This document shows, piece by piece, positions 5,468 to 5,524 of a stretch of 5,524 nt of DNA. Source of the DNA: JANMEX01 sp031423755 (GTDB taxonomy: Bacteria > Pseudomonadota > Alphaproteobacteria > Rhizobiales > Rhizobiaceae); NCBI GenBank assembly GCA_031423755.1, contig JANPGC010000126.1, forward strand, positions 1-5,524, in the 5' to 3' direction. Numbering within the stretch: the first letter of the stretch is position 1; every line of letters starts with the position of its first letter. The notes under the pieces were generated by a model. That model searched no databases. It was given only the letters and a program-made list of their open reading frames with translations, and was not told the origin of the DNA. Made by a program: the position numbers and the translations under genes.

Positions 5468-5524
5468 CTACCGCGTCAGCCGCTTATAACTCATCCGGTG
5501 CGGATTGGTCGCATCGGCGCCCAG
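5468..5524 (-). CDS. C-terminal end of an unidentified convergent gene (partial)
   Basis: The minus-strand frame entering from the right edge reads LGADATNPHRMSYKRLTR and stops at TAG (5470-5468). The sequence looks like a natural, basic protein terminus with GC-rich codons, and it fills the only remaining space after the DpnI gene, whose stop is two bases away. Eighteen residues are too few to identify the family. There is no room for a terminator between the two convergent genes, so their transcripts must overlap. Confidence 0.5.
   Translation of the reverse strand: MGADATNPHRMSYKRLTR

Overview
The window looks like chromosomal DNA of an alphaproteobacterium, probably Hyphomicrobiales or a relative. 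The evidence is protein style rather than marker genes: a long periplasmic TPR protein of a type common in that class, a DUF4344 metallopeptidase, small Sec-exported Cys-pair proteins, a fairly GC-rich codon style, and short intergenic gaps. No RNA gene, insertion sequence or CRISPR array was found.

Layout. (1) Positions 1-586, minus strand: a type II toxin-antitoxin module. A Phd/YefM antitoxin is followed, with overlapping stop and start, by a PIN-domain VapC-like toxin that runs off the left edge. Its promoter region holds two tandem TTAGCTAA palindromes. (2) Positions 590-4146, minus strand: four genes for exported proteins. In transcription order these are a 108-aa four-Cys protein, a 107-aa acidic two-Cys protein, a 280-aa DUF4344 zinc-metallopeptidase-like protein and a 578-aa TPR protein. 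Gaps are 97-131 bp and a likely intrinsic terminator separates the second from the third, so this is not one tight operon. (3) Positions 4147-4389: a divergent intergenic region with no convincing gene, a short palindrome and a good sigma70-type promoter pointing right. (4) Positions 4390-5465, plus strand: a two-gene operon of a small cysteine-rich zinc-ribbon-like protein, joined by an ATGA stop/start overlap to a clear full-length homologue of DpnI, the endonuclease that cuts only adenine-methylated GATC. (5) Positions 5468-5524, minus strand: the last codons of an unidentified convergent gene.

The most interesting unit is region 4. DpnI is classically known from Streptococcus pneumoniae. 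Here a homologue with its catalytic and zinc-binding residues sits in a probable alphaproteobacterium, a class whose usual adenine methylation is GANTC (CcrM) rather than GATC (Dam). It would be harmless to a Dam-free host and would attack Dam-modified phage or plasmid DNA. Its tightly coupled small Cys-rich partner has no known role in such systems. The base composition of this operon looks lower in GC than the genes to its left, which fits horizontal acquisition. With the toxin-antitoxin module at the other end, the housekeeping-like exported-protein genes are flanked by accessory defence-type genes.
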